From NCBI RefSeq assembly GCF_022200785.1, contig NZ_CP087585.1, positions 2,976,001 through 3,040,000 on the forward strand: a DNA stretch of 64,000 nt, given 5' to 3'. This stretch comes from Pedobacter mucosus. GTDB taxonomy: Bacteria > Bacteroidota > Bacteroidia > Sphingobacteriales > Sphingobacteriaceae. Shown here piece after piece: positions 27,439-36,260 of this stretch. A program made the position numbers and the translations under genes. Numbering within the stretch: the first letter of the stretch is position 1; the number at the start of each line of letters is the position of its first letter. The notes beneath the pieces are model-generated. The model was not told the origin of the DNA. It did no database searches and worked only from the letters and a program-made list of their open reading frames with translations.

Positions 27439-28434
27439 TTAATCTGCTTTAACTTCAGGTTTTGGTGTTTCAACTTTCCATTTTTTTGTCCATTCTGCTT
27501 GAGCCTCTTCATCATGAAATGTCCATGCAACAAATCGGCTAATTTTTTGTCCTTGAGACATTTGGACGGTAGTAACCTCGAAGGCTTTTGCATTAACCAA
27601 GGCGCTATAAATGCTTTTTAAATTTGCACTTTTAGAAACCAATGAAGTAAACCATAAACATTGATCAGAAATTTGAGCGCTCTGGACAATCATTTGCTCA
27701 ATAAAAGCACGTTCGCCACCTGGGCACCAAAGCTCAGCTTTATTTCCACCGAAATTTAATACGTGTTTCATTTCTTTTTCAGTACCCAAATTGCGCCATT
27801 TTTGACGGGTTCCTTGCTCTGCTTCTTTCAAAGAAGAATGAAAGGGTGGGTTACAAATCGTGACATCGAAACGTTCTTTCGCACCAACAATTCCTCTAAA
27901 AATACCCATTTTAGAGTTTTGCAAACGCACTTCTACCGCTCCTTGTAAAGGCTTATTTGCATCGATAATACGTTTTGCAGAATCAATGGAAAGTGGATCA
28001 ATATCAGAACCAACAAAGTTCCACCCGTATTCCTGATGACCGATTATTGGATAAATACAGTTAGAACCTACACCAATATCAAGTACATTAATCTTATTTC
28101 CTTTTGGAATTTTACCTTTATTGCTCGAACCTAACAGATCGGCAACGTAATGTATGTAATCTGCCCTGCCTGGTATCGGCGGACAAAGAGAATCTTTAGG
28201 AATATCCCATTGAGAAATATTATAAAAATACTTTAACAACGACTTATTAAGTGCTTTTACAGCACTTTGATCAGCAAAATCAACAGAATCTTCGTTATGT
28301 TCATTTTTGTAAACATAATTTTTTAATTCTTTGGAAGCAGAAATAAGTTGTTTGAAATTGTAACGCGAACGATGTTTATTGCGTGGGTGTAACTCGCTCT
28401 TTTCTGAGCGGTTATTTTCTTTTTGTGGTGTCAA
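27439..28434 (-). CDS. rlmF: 23S rRNA (adenine(1618)-N6)-methyltransferase
   Basis: 331 residues. Methylates A1618 in 23S rRNA. The N-terminus is basic (HPRNKHRSRYNFKQLI), and the Rossmann SAM-binding motif is NVLDIGVGSNCIYPI (about 114-128). The N6-adenine methyltransferase motif CNPPFHSS (about 193-200) is intact. GADYIHYVADLL-type upstream text (PIPGRADYIHYVADLLG) is typical of the RlmF/YbiN family. The Lys-rich tail after about residue 310 is not needed for the fold. It is a single-gene unit with promoter and terminator on either side. Confidence 0.93.
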   Translation of the reverse strand: MTPQKENNRSEKSELHPRNKHRSRYNFKQLISASKELKNYVYKNEHNEDSVDFADQSAVKALNKSLLKYFYNISQWDIPKDSLCPPIPGRADYIHYVADLLGSSNKGKIPKGNKINVLDIGVGSNCIYPIIGHQEYGWNFVGSDIDPLSIDSAKRIIDANKPLQGAVEVRLQNSKMGIFRGIVGAKERFDVTICNPPFHSSLKEAEQGTRQKWRNLGTEKEMKHVLNFGGNKAELWCPGGERAFIEQMIVQSAQISDQCLWFTSLVSKSANLKSIYSALVNAKAFEVTTVQMSQGQKISRFVAWTFHDEEAQAEWTKKWKVETPKPEVKAD

Positions 28435-28477
28435 TCTGGTATAATTAATTAAATAAGCTGTGTGCTTATTTCTGTCG

Positions 28478-28485
28478 CAAAGATA
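28478..28485 (-). promoter_or_regulatory. Candidate -7 promoter box for rlmF
   Basis: Minus-strand TATCTTTG, 43 bases before the ATG at 28434, matches TAnnTTTG; the -33 element is not evident. Confidence 0.45.
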
Positions 28486-28635
28486 GGAAAAAGAGTTGGA
28501 AGTATTTTGATGATGATTTCAATCGAAATAACTTTGCAACCACGCTATAATCGTTTGGTTATTATTGTGCCTGTAAAACACTAGCGCAAACCTAAGCGAG
28601 TGTATGTGCATTCGTTATAAACCGAATGCATATAT

Positions 28636-28672
28636 ACAAAAAAAGCGTCTTGAAATTAATCAAGACGCTTTT
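28636..28672 (-). terminator. Terminator of sucD
   Basis: Perfect 12-bp stem (AAAAGCGTCTTG / CAAGACGCTTTT, 28641-28652 and 28661-28672) with a T-run on the minus strand, 20 bases after the sucD stop. A second stem TGCATTCG / CGAATGCA lies just beyond at 28607-28630. Confidence 0.9.
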
Positions 28673-28691
28673 CAATTATATTTTTATAATC

Positions 28692-29564
28692 TTATTTTGC
28701 TAATTCTTCTGCCATTGCAGCACCAATTTCAGCTGGACTTTCTACAACACGAATTCCACACTCACGCATAATTTTCATCTTTGCAGCTGCTGTATCATCA
28801 GCACCACCAACAATTGCACCAGCATGGCCCATTCTACGTCCGGCAGGTGCAGTTTGACCAGCGATGAAACCTACAACAGGTTTTGTACCATTTTCTTTAA
28901 TCCAACGAGCAGCTTCAGCTTCCATGCCACCACCAATTTCACCAATCATGATGATACCGTGAGTATCTGGATCGTTCATTAATAATTCTACAGCTTGCTT
29001 TGTAGTTGTTCCAATAATTGGATCACCACCAATACCAATTGCAGTTGTTATACCTAAACCAGCTTTAACAACCTGATCTACAGCTTCGTAAGTTAATGTT
29101 CCGGATTTAGAAACTACACCAACATGACCTTTTTTGAAGATAAAACCAGGCATAATACCAATTTTAGCTTCATCAGCAGTAATTACTCCAGGGCAATTTG
29201 GACCAATTAAAGTAACATCTAGATCTGAAATGTATTCTTTAACCTGAATCATATCTTTTGTTGGGATACCTTCAGTTATACAAACAATAACTTTAATACC
29301 ACCTTCGGCAGCTTCCATAATTGCATCAGCAGCAAAAGCCGGTGGCACAAAAATTATAGATACATTTGCTCCCGTTTGATCAACGGCATCTTTAACAGTA
29401 TTAAAAACAGGCTTATCTAAATGCGATTGCCCACCTTTGCCAGGCGTAACACCACCAACTACGTTTGTACCATATGCAAGCATCTGCTCAGCATGGTAAG
29501 TTCCTTCGTTTCCGGTAAAACCCTGAACGATAACCTTAGAATCTTTATTTACTAAAACGCTCAT
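28692..29564 (-). CDS. sucD: Succinyl-CoA ligase [ADP-forming] alpha subunit
   Basis: 290 residues. With the beta subunit it interconverts succinyl-CoA and succinate, making ATP in the TCA cycle. The CoA-binding motif is [17 protein letters not shown] (about 13-29); GPNCPGVI (about 119-126), GTLTYEAV and [10 protein letters not shown] follow. The phospho-His is in [12 protein letters not shown] (about 244-255). The beta-subunit gene sucC is not in the window, so the two subunits are encoded apart. A good Bacteroidota promoter precedes the gene. Confidence 0.97.
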   Translation of the reverse strand: MSVLVNKDSKVIVQGFTGNEGTYHAEQMLAYGTNVVGGVTPGKGGQSHLDKPVFNTVKDAVDQTGANVSIIFVPPAFAADAIMEAAEGGIKVIVCITEGIPTKDMIQVKEYISDLDVTLIGPNCPGVITADEAKIGIMPGFIFKKGHVGVVSKSGTLTYEAVDQVVKAGLGITTAIGIGGDPIIGTTTKQAVELLMNDPDTHGIIMIGEIGGGMEAEAARWIKENGTKPVVGFIAGQTAPAGRRMGHAGAIVGGADDTAAAKMKIMRECGIRVVESPAEIGAAMAEELAK

Positions 29565-29582
29565 GTATCAATATATTTTGTG

Positions 29583-29613
29583 CAAAGCTAATATTATTGA
29601 GTCGGAATTCAAA
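29583..29613 (-). promoter_or_regulatory. sucD promoter with both -33 and -7 elements
   Basis: On the minus strand TTTG (29613-29610), a 19-base spacer and TAGCTTTG (29590-29583) reproduce the Bacteroidota TTTG-N19-TAnnTTTG consensus exactly. The leader to the ATG at 29564 is only about 13 bases. Confidence 0.75.
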
Positions 29614-29745
29614 TCTAAAGCACAATATTTGACTCATTTTTTTTAAGAAATTAAATTGAACTCAGCTATTATTACCATGACGAAGTTGATCGGAAGATTT
29701 TGAAAAAATAATTTTATAATGAAATCTGAAAAACGAACTGCTTCT

Positions 29746-30504
29746 TTATGAGCCGACAGCGAGCCTTAAAGTTTGAAGATTGTTAAAAGCCTCGCCAATG
29801 GTATTGTTAAAATAGGCATAAACGTTTTTTCCCTCATCAAGCCAATCCTTTATATATTCTGCATATTCAAACAAAAAATCTTCGCTGTAACTATCTCGAT
29901 AATTTCCATTAGGACCATGGAAACGGAGATATATGAAATTTGCCTCAAGTTCAACCATCGGCGTAATTGCAGGTGGTTTATCTTGAAGCACAATTCCTAC
30001 TTTGTGAAGATTAAGAAAATCATAAACGTTTTCGTTGTACCAAGATATATGTCTGAATTCTATTGCAATATCCCATCCTCGCCCTATAAAATTTAAAATA
30101 GATTGAACAAGTATTTCTAATTGTGGTAATTGATGAGAACGAAAACTACCTGGAAATTGAACGAGCAGGCAACCTTTTTTTTCTTTAACAGATTCGATAA
30201 CCTGTAAGGCTTTTGAAAGCACCTGAGAATCAAAAATTAAATTTTTGCTATGTGTAATTTCTTTAGCAAGCTTAAAACTGAAATTAAAATCATCGCCCAC
30301 TTCTGTCGCCCATTTTGCAACCGTATTTCCCATTGGGATTTTGTAGAATGAACTATTAATTTCAATGCTATTGGTTAGAGATGAATAATAATGGAGCCTA
30401 CTTTTTTCTTTAAATTGCTCTGGATAAAAACTTTTATTTCGAACAGGCAAGATTAAGCCACTTGTACCTAAATATAAATTACCTTTTTTTCCTAAATCAA
30501 GCAT
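29746..30504 (-). CDS. DUF72-family TIM-barrel protein
   Basis: 252 residues. The start LYLGTSGLILPVRNKSFYP, SIEINSSFYKIPMGNTVAKW (about 47-66), FNFSFKLAKEITH, LVQFPGSF, IAIEFRHISWYNENVYDFL (about 145-163), YLRFHGPNGNY and VYAYFNNTIGEAFNN (about 225-239) are the conserved segments of DUF72 in order. The family (E. coli YecE) has a TIM-barrel fold and no settled biochemical role. It is likely cytoplasmic. The small DUF3606 gene lies 54 bases upstream on the same strand. Confidence 0.9.
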   Translation of the reverse strand: MLDLGKKGNLYLGTSGLILPVRNKSFYPEQFKEKSRLHYYSSLTNSIEINSSFYKIPMGNTVAKWATEVGDDFNFSFKLAKEITHSKNLIFDSQVLSKALQVIESVKEKKGCLLVQFPGSFRSHQLPQLEILVQSILNFIGRGWDIAIEFRHISWYNENVYDFLNLHKVGIVLQDKPPAITPMVELEANFIYLRFHGPNGNYRDSYSEDFLFEYAEYIKDWLDEGKNVYAYFNNTIGEAFNNLQTLRLAVGS

Positions 30505-30558
30505 TTTATAGGTTGGACTTTCAGATTAATTCCTATGAATATAACAATCACGATGATT

Positions 30559-30735
30559 CTAATTGCTATTCAAATACTTTTCAACTTCTTCAGCAAATGG
30601 TCCTACGGTATCTACAGCCTGTTTTAACTTGTCGCCTGATACACCAAATCTCTCTGACCAGTTTTCAACATCAAAATTTTCATTAATATCAATTGTTTCT
30701 TTATCGGTGCTTTTAATTATGCTTTTGTAATCCAT
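30559..30735 (-). CDS. DUF3606-family small protein
   Basis: 58 residues (MDYKSIIKSTDKETID ... EEVEKYLNSN), ATG at 30735 and TAG at 30559. The sequence pattern DINENFDVENWSERFGVS followed by KLKQAVDTVGP is the DUF3606 domain, a short helical domain found in many Bacteroidota and proteobacterial small proteins. Its function is unknown; it often accompanies stress-related genes. The overall composition is acidic and soluble, with no signal peptide. The ORF is clearly coding: no plausible frame overlaps it on the opposite strand. Confidence 0.82.
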   Translation of the reverse strand: MDYKSIIKSTDKETIDINENFDVENWSERFGVSGDKLKQAVDTVGPFAEEVEKYLNSN

Positions 30736-30948
30736 GATAACTTTTTTAAAAGAACATTTCTACTAAACAAAAAGTTTTAAATGACTCATAAATCTATCAT
30801 TTAACAGGGTAATATTGTATTATTTATACTACTTTATCAATTATTTTAACCATATAAGTTGTAATTTATAAAATGACAAAACATTTTTTATTTATAATGG
30901 TTAAGCCAATGAATAAATCAAAGTTCGGGACGATTTAGATTATTATTC

Positions 30949-30978
30949 AAAAGGCCTTTCATTTCTGAAAGGCCTTTT
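30949..30978 (-). terminator. Terminator after the BrkB-family gene
   Basis: 12-bp stem AAAAGGCCTTTC / GAAAGGCCTTTT (30949-30960, 30967-30978) in the 279-base gap 30736-31014. It is symmetrical enough to act on either strand, but the minus-strand operon ending at 31015 is the one that needs it. Confidence 0.8.
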
Positions 30979-31014
30979 TATTTTAAGATTTATTCGAAAA
31001 TAATAGCAAATATT

Positions 31015-31968
31015 TTACGATTTGGATTTTTCTGTTTCTTGTATGGAGCTATTGCCTTGCTCTACCTCAACCTCTTTCATGGTAACCGCATAATGATTTG
31101 GATGTATTTCTGATCCATAAGCAACAGCATAAGCTTTGGTAAACTCTGCTCCAAAATACAATATGATGGATGAATAATAAGTCCATAATAAAATTACAAC
31201 TAACGAGCCCGCGGCCCCGTAAGTACTGCCAACATTACTTGTGCCAATGTAAAATGAAATACCAAATTTCCCAATCATAAATAGGATTGCGGTTACAATC
31301 GCCCCAGACATTACATCTTTCCATTTAATATTTGCATCAGGCAAAACCTTAAAAATTACCGCAAATATTGCCGAAACTACACCTAGTGTAATAATTGTAT
31401 TAAGAATATAGAATAATATTACTGAAACATCTGCAAAACGAGCTTGTAATCGATCGCTAAAACCATCTAGCACAGCTGTAACACCAAGTGAAACTAAAAG
31501 TAAAAAACCCAAACTAATAATTACGGAAAAAGAAAGAAACCTATTTTGGAGCATTTTTAACCAAGCCCTTTTTGGTTTCGGTTTAATACCCCAAATGGTA
31601 TTAATTGAATCTTGTATATCAGCAAAAATACTAGTGGCACCGACTAAAAGGGTTGCAATCCCGATAATAAAAGCAACTGTACCTTTATCTCCGATAGCTG
31701 CTTTTTTAATCATATCTTGAAGTGTTGCCGCGGTATCAGCTCCCAAAAAACCTTTCAATTCATAAAAAACTTTCCCTTCTGCAGCATCTTTTTCCAAAAA
31801 CAAACCACAAAGTGATATAATAACTATTAATAATGGAGCCATTGAAAATACAGTGTAATAAGCTAATGAACCGCTAATTTTAGTTACTTTATGTTCACCA
31901 AAGCCTGTAAATGAAGCTTTTATAACATTCCAAATTCCTTTAAATGATAGTTTTTCTTTACTCTTCAT
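31015..31968 (-). CDS. YihY/BrkB-family inner membrane protein
   Basis: 317 residues with six hydrophobic segments. The family start FKGIWNVIKASFTGFGEHKV and KISGSLAYYTVFSMAPLLIVI (about 31-51) are followed by ADIQDSINTIWGI (about 115-127), an invariant-looking signature of the BrkB/YihY proteins, and TYGAAGSLVVILLWTYYSSIILYFGAEFTKAYA (about 246-278). Once called ribonuclease BN by mistake; the real role is unknown, probably membrane transport or structure. Its ATG overlaps the upstream gene's stop by one base, and it is the last gene of a four-gene operon. Confidence 0.92.
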   Translation of the reverse strand: MKSKEKLSFKGIWNVIKASFTGFGEHKVTKISGSLAYYTVFSMAPLLIVIISLCGLFLEKDAAEGKVFYELKGFLGADTAATLQDMIKKAAIGDKGTVAFIIGIATLLVGATSIFADIQDSINTIWGIKPKPKRAWLKMLQNRFLSFSVIISLGFLLLVSLGVTAVLDGFSDRLQARFADVSVILFYILNTIITLGVVSAIFAVIFKVLPDANIKWKDVMSGAIVTAILFMIGKFGISFYIGTSNVGSTYGAAGSLVVILLWTYYSSIILYFGAEFTKAYAVAYGSEIHPNHYAVTMKEVEVEQGNSSIQETEKSKS

Positions 31969-32393
31969 TATTTGACTGGGTTTAGATTCATCTTTTTTTT
32001 TACCACATTAATAATGTCATTATTCCTTGCCAAAGGCAGTGATTTATACACCAAAGGTTTTTCTGTTTTCTTATTAAGAAAATATTTAACTAATTGTTTG
32101 GTGCCAAATGATAATAGAATTTTTTTGAAAAAGCCAACTTTTCTGAATACCGTTTTATGAAGAATATAGCCTGCAACATTTGGAATAAGTTGACCCTTAA
32201 CATCCAGAACATTATTAATCTTCCGATTCATTTTATTTTCGGCAAATTTAATGGCCAAATTCCAAGGCAATAAACCTTTAACAGATTGTTGAGCGGTAGA
32301 TTTTATTTGTTTGCCACCAGCAGTATAGGCAGATTTTAACTCAATACTATATCTTTTTAAATCGCTTAATGTATTTATATCACGCTTTTTCAT
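31968..32393 (-). CDS. Hypothetical basic protein in BrkB operon
   Basis: 141 residues, highly basic, with no signal peptide and at most weak hydrophobic stretches (NVAGYILHKTVF, FFKKILLSFG). I do not recognise a domain. Its start overlaps the holin-like gene by 14 bases and its stop overlaps the BrkB start by one base, so it is translated as part of the operon. Its location next to holin-like and YtxH-like genes suggests a membrane-associated or envelope-stress function. It is probably real because it keeps frame across the operon with coupling at both ends. Confidence 0.8.
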   Translation of the reverse strand: MKKRDINTLSDLKRYSIELKSAYTAGGKQIKSTAQQSVKGLLPWNLAIKFAENKMNRKINNVLDVKGQLIPNVAGYILHKTVFRKVGFFKKILLSFGTKQLVKYFLNKKTEKPLVYKSLPLARNNDIINVVKKKMNLNPVK

Positions 32394-32757
32394 CCTCGTC
32401 TTCTTTGTAGTATTTATTAAAATATTTACGAATTGCTAGATTAACCAAAGCTTTTTCTATAAATCTAGATCTACTGCCAAATACGACCGTTGCTAAAAGC
32501 ACATAAAATATCGTTAATCCTCCAAAGCCTAAAGCATAACTTTTTAAAAGATCTGACAAGAAAAATCCTAAGGTTATTGATCCAAATAAAAAAGCGAGGA
32601 TGAAACAAATTATAACAAATGTATTAGTAATAACATCTGCAGCGATTTCAGAAACTTGCTGTACAGCTTTCACCTTTATATATTCTCCACGAAGCTCTAA
32701 GTTCGTTTTTACTTCTGTCCACAAAGCAGCGAAGTCGTTGGTATTTCTTTGATCCAT
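32380..32757 (-). CDS. Phage holin family-like membrane protein
   Basis: 125 residues. An N-terminal amphipathic region (YIKVKAVQQVSEIAADVIT, about 24-42) precedes two membrane helices (about 46-70 and 76-95), and a short charged C-terminus follows. This is the topology of the Phage_holin_3_6/Holin-X family, common in Bacteroidota chromosomes as an accessory of YtxH and BrkB genes rather than of prophages. No other phage gene is near, so a prophage source is unlikely. It probably has a role in envelope stress; no known enzymatic function. Confidence 0.82.
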   Translation of the reverse strand: MDQRNTNDFAALWTEVKTNLELRGEYIKVKAVQQVSEIAADVITNTFVIICFILAFLFGSITLGFFLSDLLKSYALGFGGLTIFYVLLATVVFGSRSRFIEKALVNLAIRKYFNKYYKEDEDEKA

Positions 32758-32779
32758 AGAATATTTTTAGTTGTAAATT

Positions 32780-33052
32780 TTATGCATTTTGATCTGAAAT
32801 CTTACCTTCAAATTCTTCCTTTTTGCTTTCGAATTTTTCTTTAACCTGCTCAGTTACATTCTCCTTCGCTTCATTAAATTTGCTCAATTCGTTGTCTGCA
32901 AAGTCTTTCACCTTATCAGTTATTTTCTTAATTGATCGAGATAAATTATCTCTCGTATCCTCTCCAGGTTCAGGAGCAAATAAAATACCCAAAGCTGCTC
33001 CTGCCGCTACGCCTGCAAATAATGCAATTACAATTTTTGAACTGTCTTTCAT
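32780..33052 (-). CDS. YtxH-domain stress-type membrane protein
   Basis: 90 residues. A single membrane helix (KIVIALFAGVAAGAALGILFA, about 5-25) with the family's FAPEPGEDTRDNLSRSIKK right after it (about 25-43), then a long charged amphipathic tail ending in Glu/Lys repeats. That is the YtxH (PF12732) pattern. The family is induced by general stress in other bacteria. It starts the minus operon that continues with the holin-like, hypothetical and BrkB genes. Confidence 0.9.
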   Translation of the reverse strand: MKDSSKIVIALFAGVAAGAALGILFAPEPGEDTRDNLSRSIKKITDKVKDFADNELSKFNEAKENVTEQVKEKFESKKEEFEGKISDQNA

Positions 33053-33255
33053 AATTTTAGATTAGATATGTTTAAAACTCCCTATAATTACTATTGTTTT
33101 GAGAAATTTAAAAAACTCGTCGTCACCATTACTGATCAACATTTAACTAAATAGAGATAGATGTTGCTATTATTAGATACTATTTGTTTTGCTACTTAAC
33201 AAGATATATAGGTGAGAGACTGAACATAATTATATGTAAAGTTGTTTATGTAAGT

Positions 33256-33975
33256 ATGAAAATTATTGGAATGATGCTCTTAACCATCGCCATGTGGCTT
33301 AACGCTAAAGCACAATTTAGCGATAGTACAAACTATCATTTTTTACTTTCCTCAAGCGGATCTATAAATCGCACCAATAGTGATAGAGCATATTTGCTCA
33401 ATAATGCGATAAATTTTGGGTTGAAAAAAAACGATATTGAGTTAAATTCTTCTACAAGCTGGCTTTACGGAAAACAGAATAAATCGCTTAGTAATAATGA
33501 TTTTTCTTCGGCACTAAATTTTAACCTGCATAAAACTTTTCCTCATTTTTATTATTGGGGCTTATTAAATTACAACACAAGTTATTCTTTAAATCTTCGA
33601 AATCAGTTATTAACCGGAGCTGGAATTGCGTACAACATTATCGATAGGAAAAATGCTTATTTAAATGTTAGTAACGGTGTATTATTTGATCAGAGTAGTT
33701 TAATTGCAGCAGAAAGCTACCATACTTTTCGAAACTCGCTTCGAATACAATACCATTTCGCAATTAAGGAATTGATTACAATAGATGGAAATAATTTTTT
33801 GCAAAATTCATACGCTAGAAAAGGAGATTATATTATCAGATCAAGCACTGTACTTGGGTTAAAAATTCGAAAATGGATTAGTTTAACAACAGCGCTCAAT
33901 TTTAATAAACTTAACATTACGCGTAGCGAAAATCTTAATTTAACCTACGGGATTTCCTTAGATAAATATTTTTGA
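33256..33975 (+). CDS. DUF481-like outer-membrane/secreted protein
   Basis: 239 residues from the ATG at 33256, which places a signal peptide (MKIIGMMLLTIAMWLNAKAQ) at the start; a longer frame from 33184 adds residues ahead of it. The rest is rich in alternating hydrophobic/polar strands: NFGLKKNDIELNSSTSWLYG, LLTGAGIAYNIIDRKNAYLN, NSLRIQYHFAI and a final aromatic YGISLDKYF, which fits an outer-membrane beta-barrel of the DUF481 (salt-induced outer membrane protein) type. Function is unknown. It is a lone gene, running away from the YtxH operon. Confidence 0.75.
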   Translation: MKIIGMMLLTIAMWLNAKAQFSDSTNYHFLLSSSGSINRTNSDRAYLLNNAINFGLKKNDIELNSSTSWLYGKQNKSLSNNDFSSALNFNLHKTFPHFYYWGLLNYNTSYSLNLRNQLLTGAGIAYNIIDRKNAYLNVSNGVLFDQSSLIAAESYHTFRNSLRIQYHFAIKELITIDGNNFLQNSYARKGDYIIRSSTVLGLKIRKWISLTTALNFNKLNITRSENLNLTYGISLDKYF

Positions 33976-34209
33976 TTAATAGCGTTTCCCCTATTTACAA
34001 TTCAGTCTATATTCTTTGGTTCTTGCAGGAAAAATACTTGTTTGAAAAAGTATAAATACCTGTTTTAAAGACGATTATATATTAATAAATTATTAATTAG
34101 CTATAAATCAATAGCTTATGTAAAACCGAGTAAAATTCCAATAAAAAAAATATAAACTCAAATTGAAAAGAGCTGTTTTATATGTACTTATAACTTAATA
34201 AACAACTCT

Positions 34210-34404
34210 ATGAAAAAGCTAATGATTATGATGTTAGTGTCAATGTTCAGTTTTGGCACTTTTGCTCAAACTCGTCAAGACACTACCAGAAAAAAGAAAA
34301 TGGAGAAATCCCAAAAGAAAATGCCTGGTAAATCTTACCCAAAAGATTCTACAAAAAGAGACCCAATGAAAAGGGATACAACGAAACGTATGCCTCCAAT
34401 GTAG
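34210..34404 (+). CDS. Small secreted Lys/Met-rich hypothetical protein
   Basis: 64 residues. A signal peptide (MKKLMIMMLVSMFSFGTFAQ) is followed by a low-complexity tail of Lys, Asp, Thr, Pro and Met (KDSTKRDPMKRDTTKRMPPM) with repeated K-R-D-x units. The mature part is only about 44 residues and strongly basic. I know no domain for it, although short secreted Pro/Lys-rich proteins of this kind are common in Pedobacter. A terminator directly after the stop supports a genuine transcription unit. Confidence 0.7.
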   Translation: MKKLMIMMLVSMFSFGTFAQTRQDTTRKKKMEKSQKKMPGKSYPKDSTKRDPMKRDTTKRMPPM

Positions 34405-34409
34405 CAAAC

Positions 34410-34436
34410 AAGCCCGGAAATGTTCGGGCTTATTTG
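34410..34436 (+). terminator. Terminator after the small secreted protein
   Basis: AAGCCCG / CGGGCTT (34410-34416, 34425-34431) flanked by AAACAA and TTGTTT. The T-tract is interrupted, but the stem is GC-rich and 6 bases past the stop. Confidence 0.65.
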
Positions 34437-34481
34437 TTTAATTAAAAATCAAGTTTTATTTCAAAGCATATTTATAGATAA

Positions 34482-36260
34482 ATGTATACACTCGGTATTA
34501 ATGCAGTTTTTCATGATTCATCAGCTTGTATTATTAAAGATGGCCAACTTTTAGCAGCAGCAGAAGATGAACGTTTTACTCACATTAAACACGGAAAACG
34601 TCCAATTCCATTTAATACTTACGAAATTCCGTTTCATGCTATAGATTATTGCTTAAAAACTGCAGGCATTCACCTAAAAGACGTGGATCATATTGCTTAC
34701 TCTTTTGATCCTTATTTAATTATTGATAAGGAAAATGCCAATGATGCTTATTGCGAAATACCGTTTGTTCCACAAGCCGATTCAAATACCCATCAAGATA
34801 AAAATCCATGGGAAAATCTATTTATATCGGCTATTTTACATGCGCCTGCTCAACTTGCTGATGGCTGGCCTCATCACCTTCAAAATCGATTTCATGGATC
34901 AAAAGTAACGGATTGGGAATGGCATTTTGTAAACCACCATACGGCACATGCAGCCAGTGCATTTTTCCCTTCTCCATACCATAATGCTGCAATTTTAACC
35001 TTAGATGGACGAGGAGAAACTTCATCTACAACCTATAGCATAGGTAATGGAACGGAAATGAAAAAAATTAGCGAGGTGCCACTTCCTCATTCCTTAGGAC
35101 TACTTTATGAAAGAATTACCACACATTTAGGTTTCTTGCATTCATCTGATGAATATAAAGTAATGGCATTAGCATCATATGGAAACCCAGTTTTCGCAAA
35201 TGATTTTCGGGAAATTATCAATGTTAAAGAAAATGGTAATTATACCATTGAGAACGAAAATTTGATTGAACGTTTTGGTCCAACTCGTTTAAAAGATGAG
35301 CCTTTTACGTCCTTCCATTTTGATTTGGCGAGGTCGCTACAATTTGTACTTGAAGAAACTGTTTTGAAACTTGTAGACTGGCTTTATGAAGAAACAAAGC
35401 AAACCAATTTAGTAATGGCTGGAGGTGTTGCGCTTAATTGTGTGCTAAATGCTAGAATTAGAGATTTAAGTAAGTTCGAAAATGTTTGGGTGCAACCTGC
35501 AGCTGGTGATTCTGGTACCGCTTTAGGTGCGGCTATGTTTGTTGATATAAATGAGCGTAATGTGACTGAAAAAGAATTTGTAATGGATCATGCTTATTGG
35601 GGACCCGCTTATAGTGATCAGGAAATTGAGCGTTTTCTAAAATGGGCAAAAGTTCCTTATCGGAAAATGGAAAATGTTGCGGAAGAAACTGCACAATTGC
35701 TTGCAGAAAATCAAATTATAGGCTGGTTTCAAGGACGAATGGAATTTGGACCTCGAGCTTTAGGAAGCCGATCTATTCTTGCTTCCCCAATTGACCCAGG
35801 TATGCAAAGTAGGCTTAACGAAGTAAAAGATAGAGAAGATTTTCGTCCTGTGGCGCCTGTAGTATTGCAAGAAGATGCTCATTTATGGTTTAAAAACGCA
35901 AAGGAGTCGCCTTATATGCTATTTATTTATGATGTTTTGGATGAAAAGGCAGATCAAATTCCGGCAGTAAAACATACGGATGGAACAGCTAGAATTCAAA
36001 CCATAAACCAACAACAGCACCCGGAATATTATCAATTAATTAAAGCTTTCAAGGAAATAACTGGTGTTCCGGTTTTGGTTAATACCTCATTTAACACCCT
36101 TGGAAAACCAATCGTTTGTACGCCACGAGACGCTATTGAATGTTTTTGGACTTCACCATTTGATTCTCTTATCATCGGCTCCTATTTAATTACCAAACAT
36201 GAAGATAAAAAAGATATCGGTCGTTATTCCAACCTTCAAAAGGTTGCACCTTTTGCTTAA
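34482..36260 (+). CDS. NodU/CmcH-family O-carbamoyltransferase
   Basis: 592 residues. Transfers a carbamoyl group from carbamoyl phosphate, via carbamoyl-AMP, to a hydroxyl of a sugar or antibiotic. The N-terminal Kae1-like domain begins LGINAVFHDSSACIIKDGQL; HFVNHHTAHAASAFFPSPY (about 148-166) carries the metal-binding His residues, and LVMAGGVALNCVLNARI (about 310-326) the nucleotide site. The C-terminal domain has GWFQGRMEFGPRALGSRSIL (about 413-432) and GVPVLVNTSFNTLGKPIV. It opens a three-gene plus-strand operon with two glycosyltransferases opposite a heptose operon, so the acceptor is probably a (hepto)glycan; this is inference. Its last 20 codons overlap the GT2 gene. Confidence 0.92.
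   Translation: MYTLGINAVFHDSSACIIKDGQLLAAAEDERFTHIKHGKRPIPFNTYEIPFHAIDYCLKTAGIHLKDVDHIAYSFDPYLIIDKENANDAYCEIPFVPQADSNTHQDKNPWENLFISAILHAPAQLADGWPHHLQNRFHGSKVTDWEWHFVNHHTAHAASAFFPSPYHNAAILTLDGRGETSSTTYSIGNGTEMKKISEVPLPHSLGLLYERITTHLGFLHSSDEYKVMALASYGNPVFANDFREIINVKENGNYTIENENLIERFGPTRLKDEPFTSFHFDLARSLQFVLEETVLKLVDWLYEETKQTNLVMAGGVALNCVLNARIRDLSKFENVWVQPAAGDSGTALGAAMFVDINERNVTEKEFVMDHAYWGPAYSDQEIERFLKWAKVPYRKMENVAEETAQLLAENQIIGWFQGRMEFGPRALGSRSILASPIDPGMQSRLNEVKDREDFRPVAPVVLQEDAHLWFKNAKESPYMLFIYDVLDEKADQIPAVKHTDGTARIQTINQQQHPEYYQLIKAFKEITGVPVLVNTSFNTLGKPIVCTPRDAIECFWTSPFDSLIIGSYLITKHEDKKDIGRYSNLQKVAPFA

Noticed and set aside
27403..27621. Plus-strand frame over the rlmF 3' end and terminator
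   Set aside because: Antisense to the RlmF C-terminus and crosses a terminator hairpin.
32380..32757. Prophage remnant suggested by the holin-like gene
   Set aside because: No other phage gene is nearby, and the gene belongs to a membrane-protein operon common in Bacteroidota.
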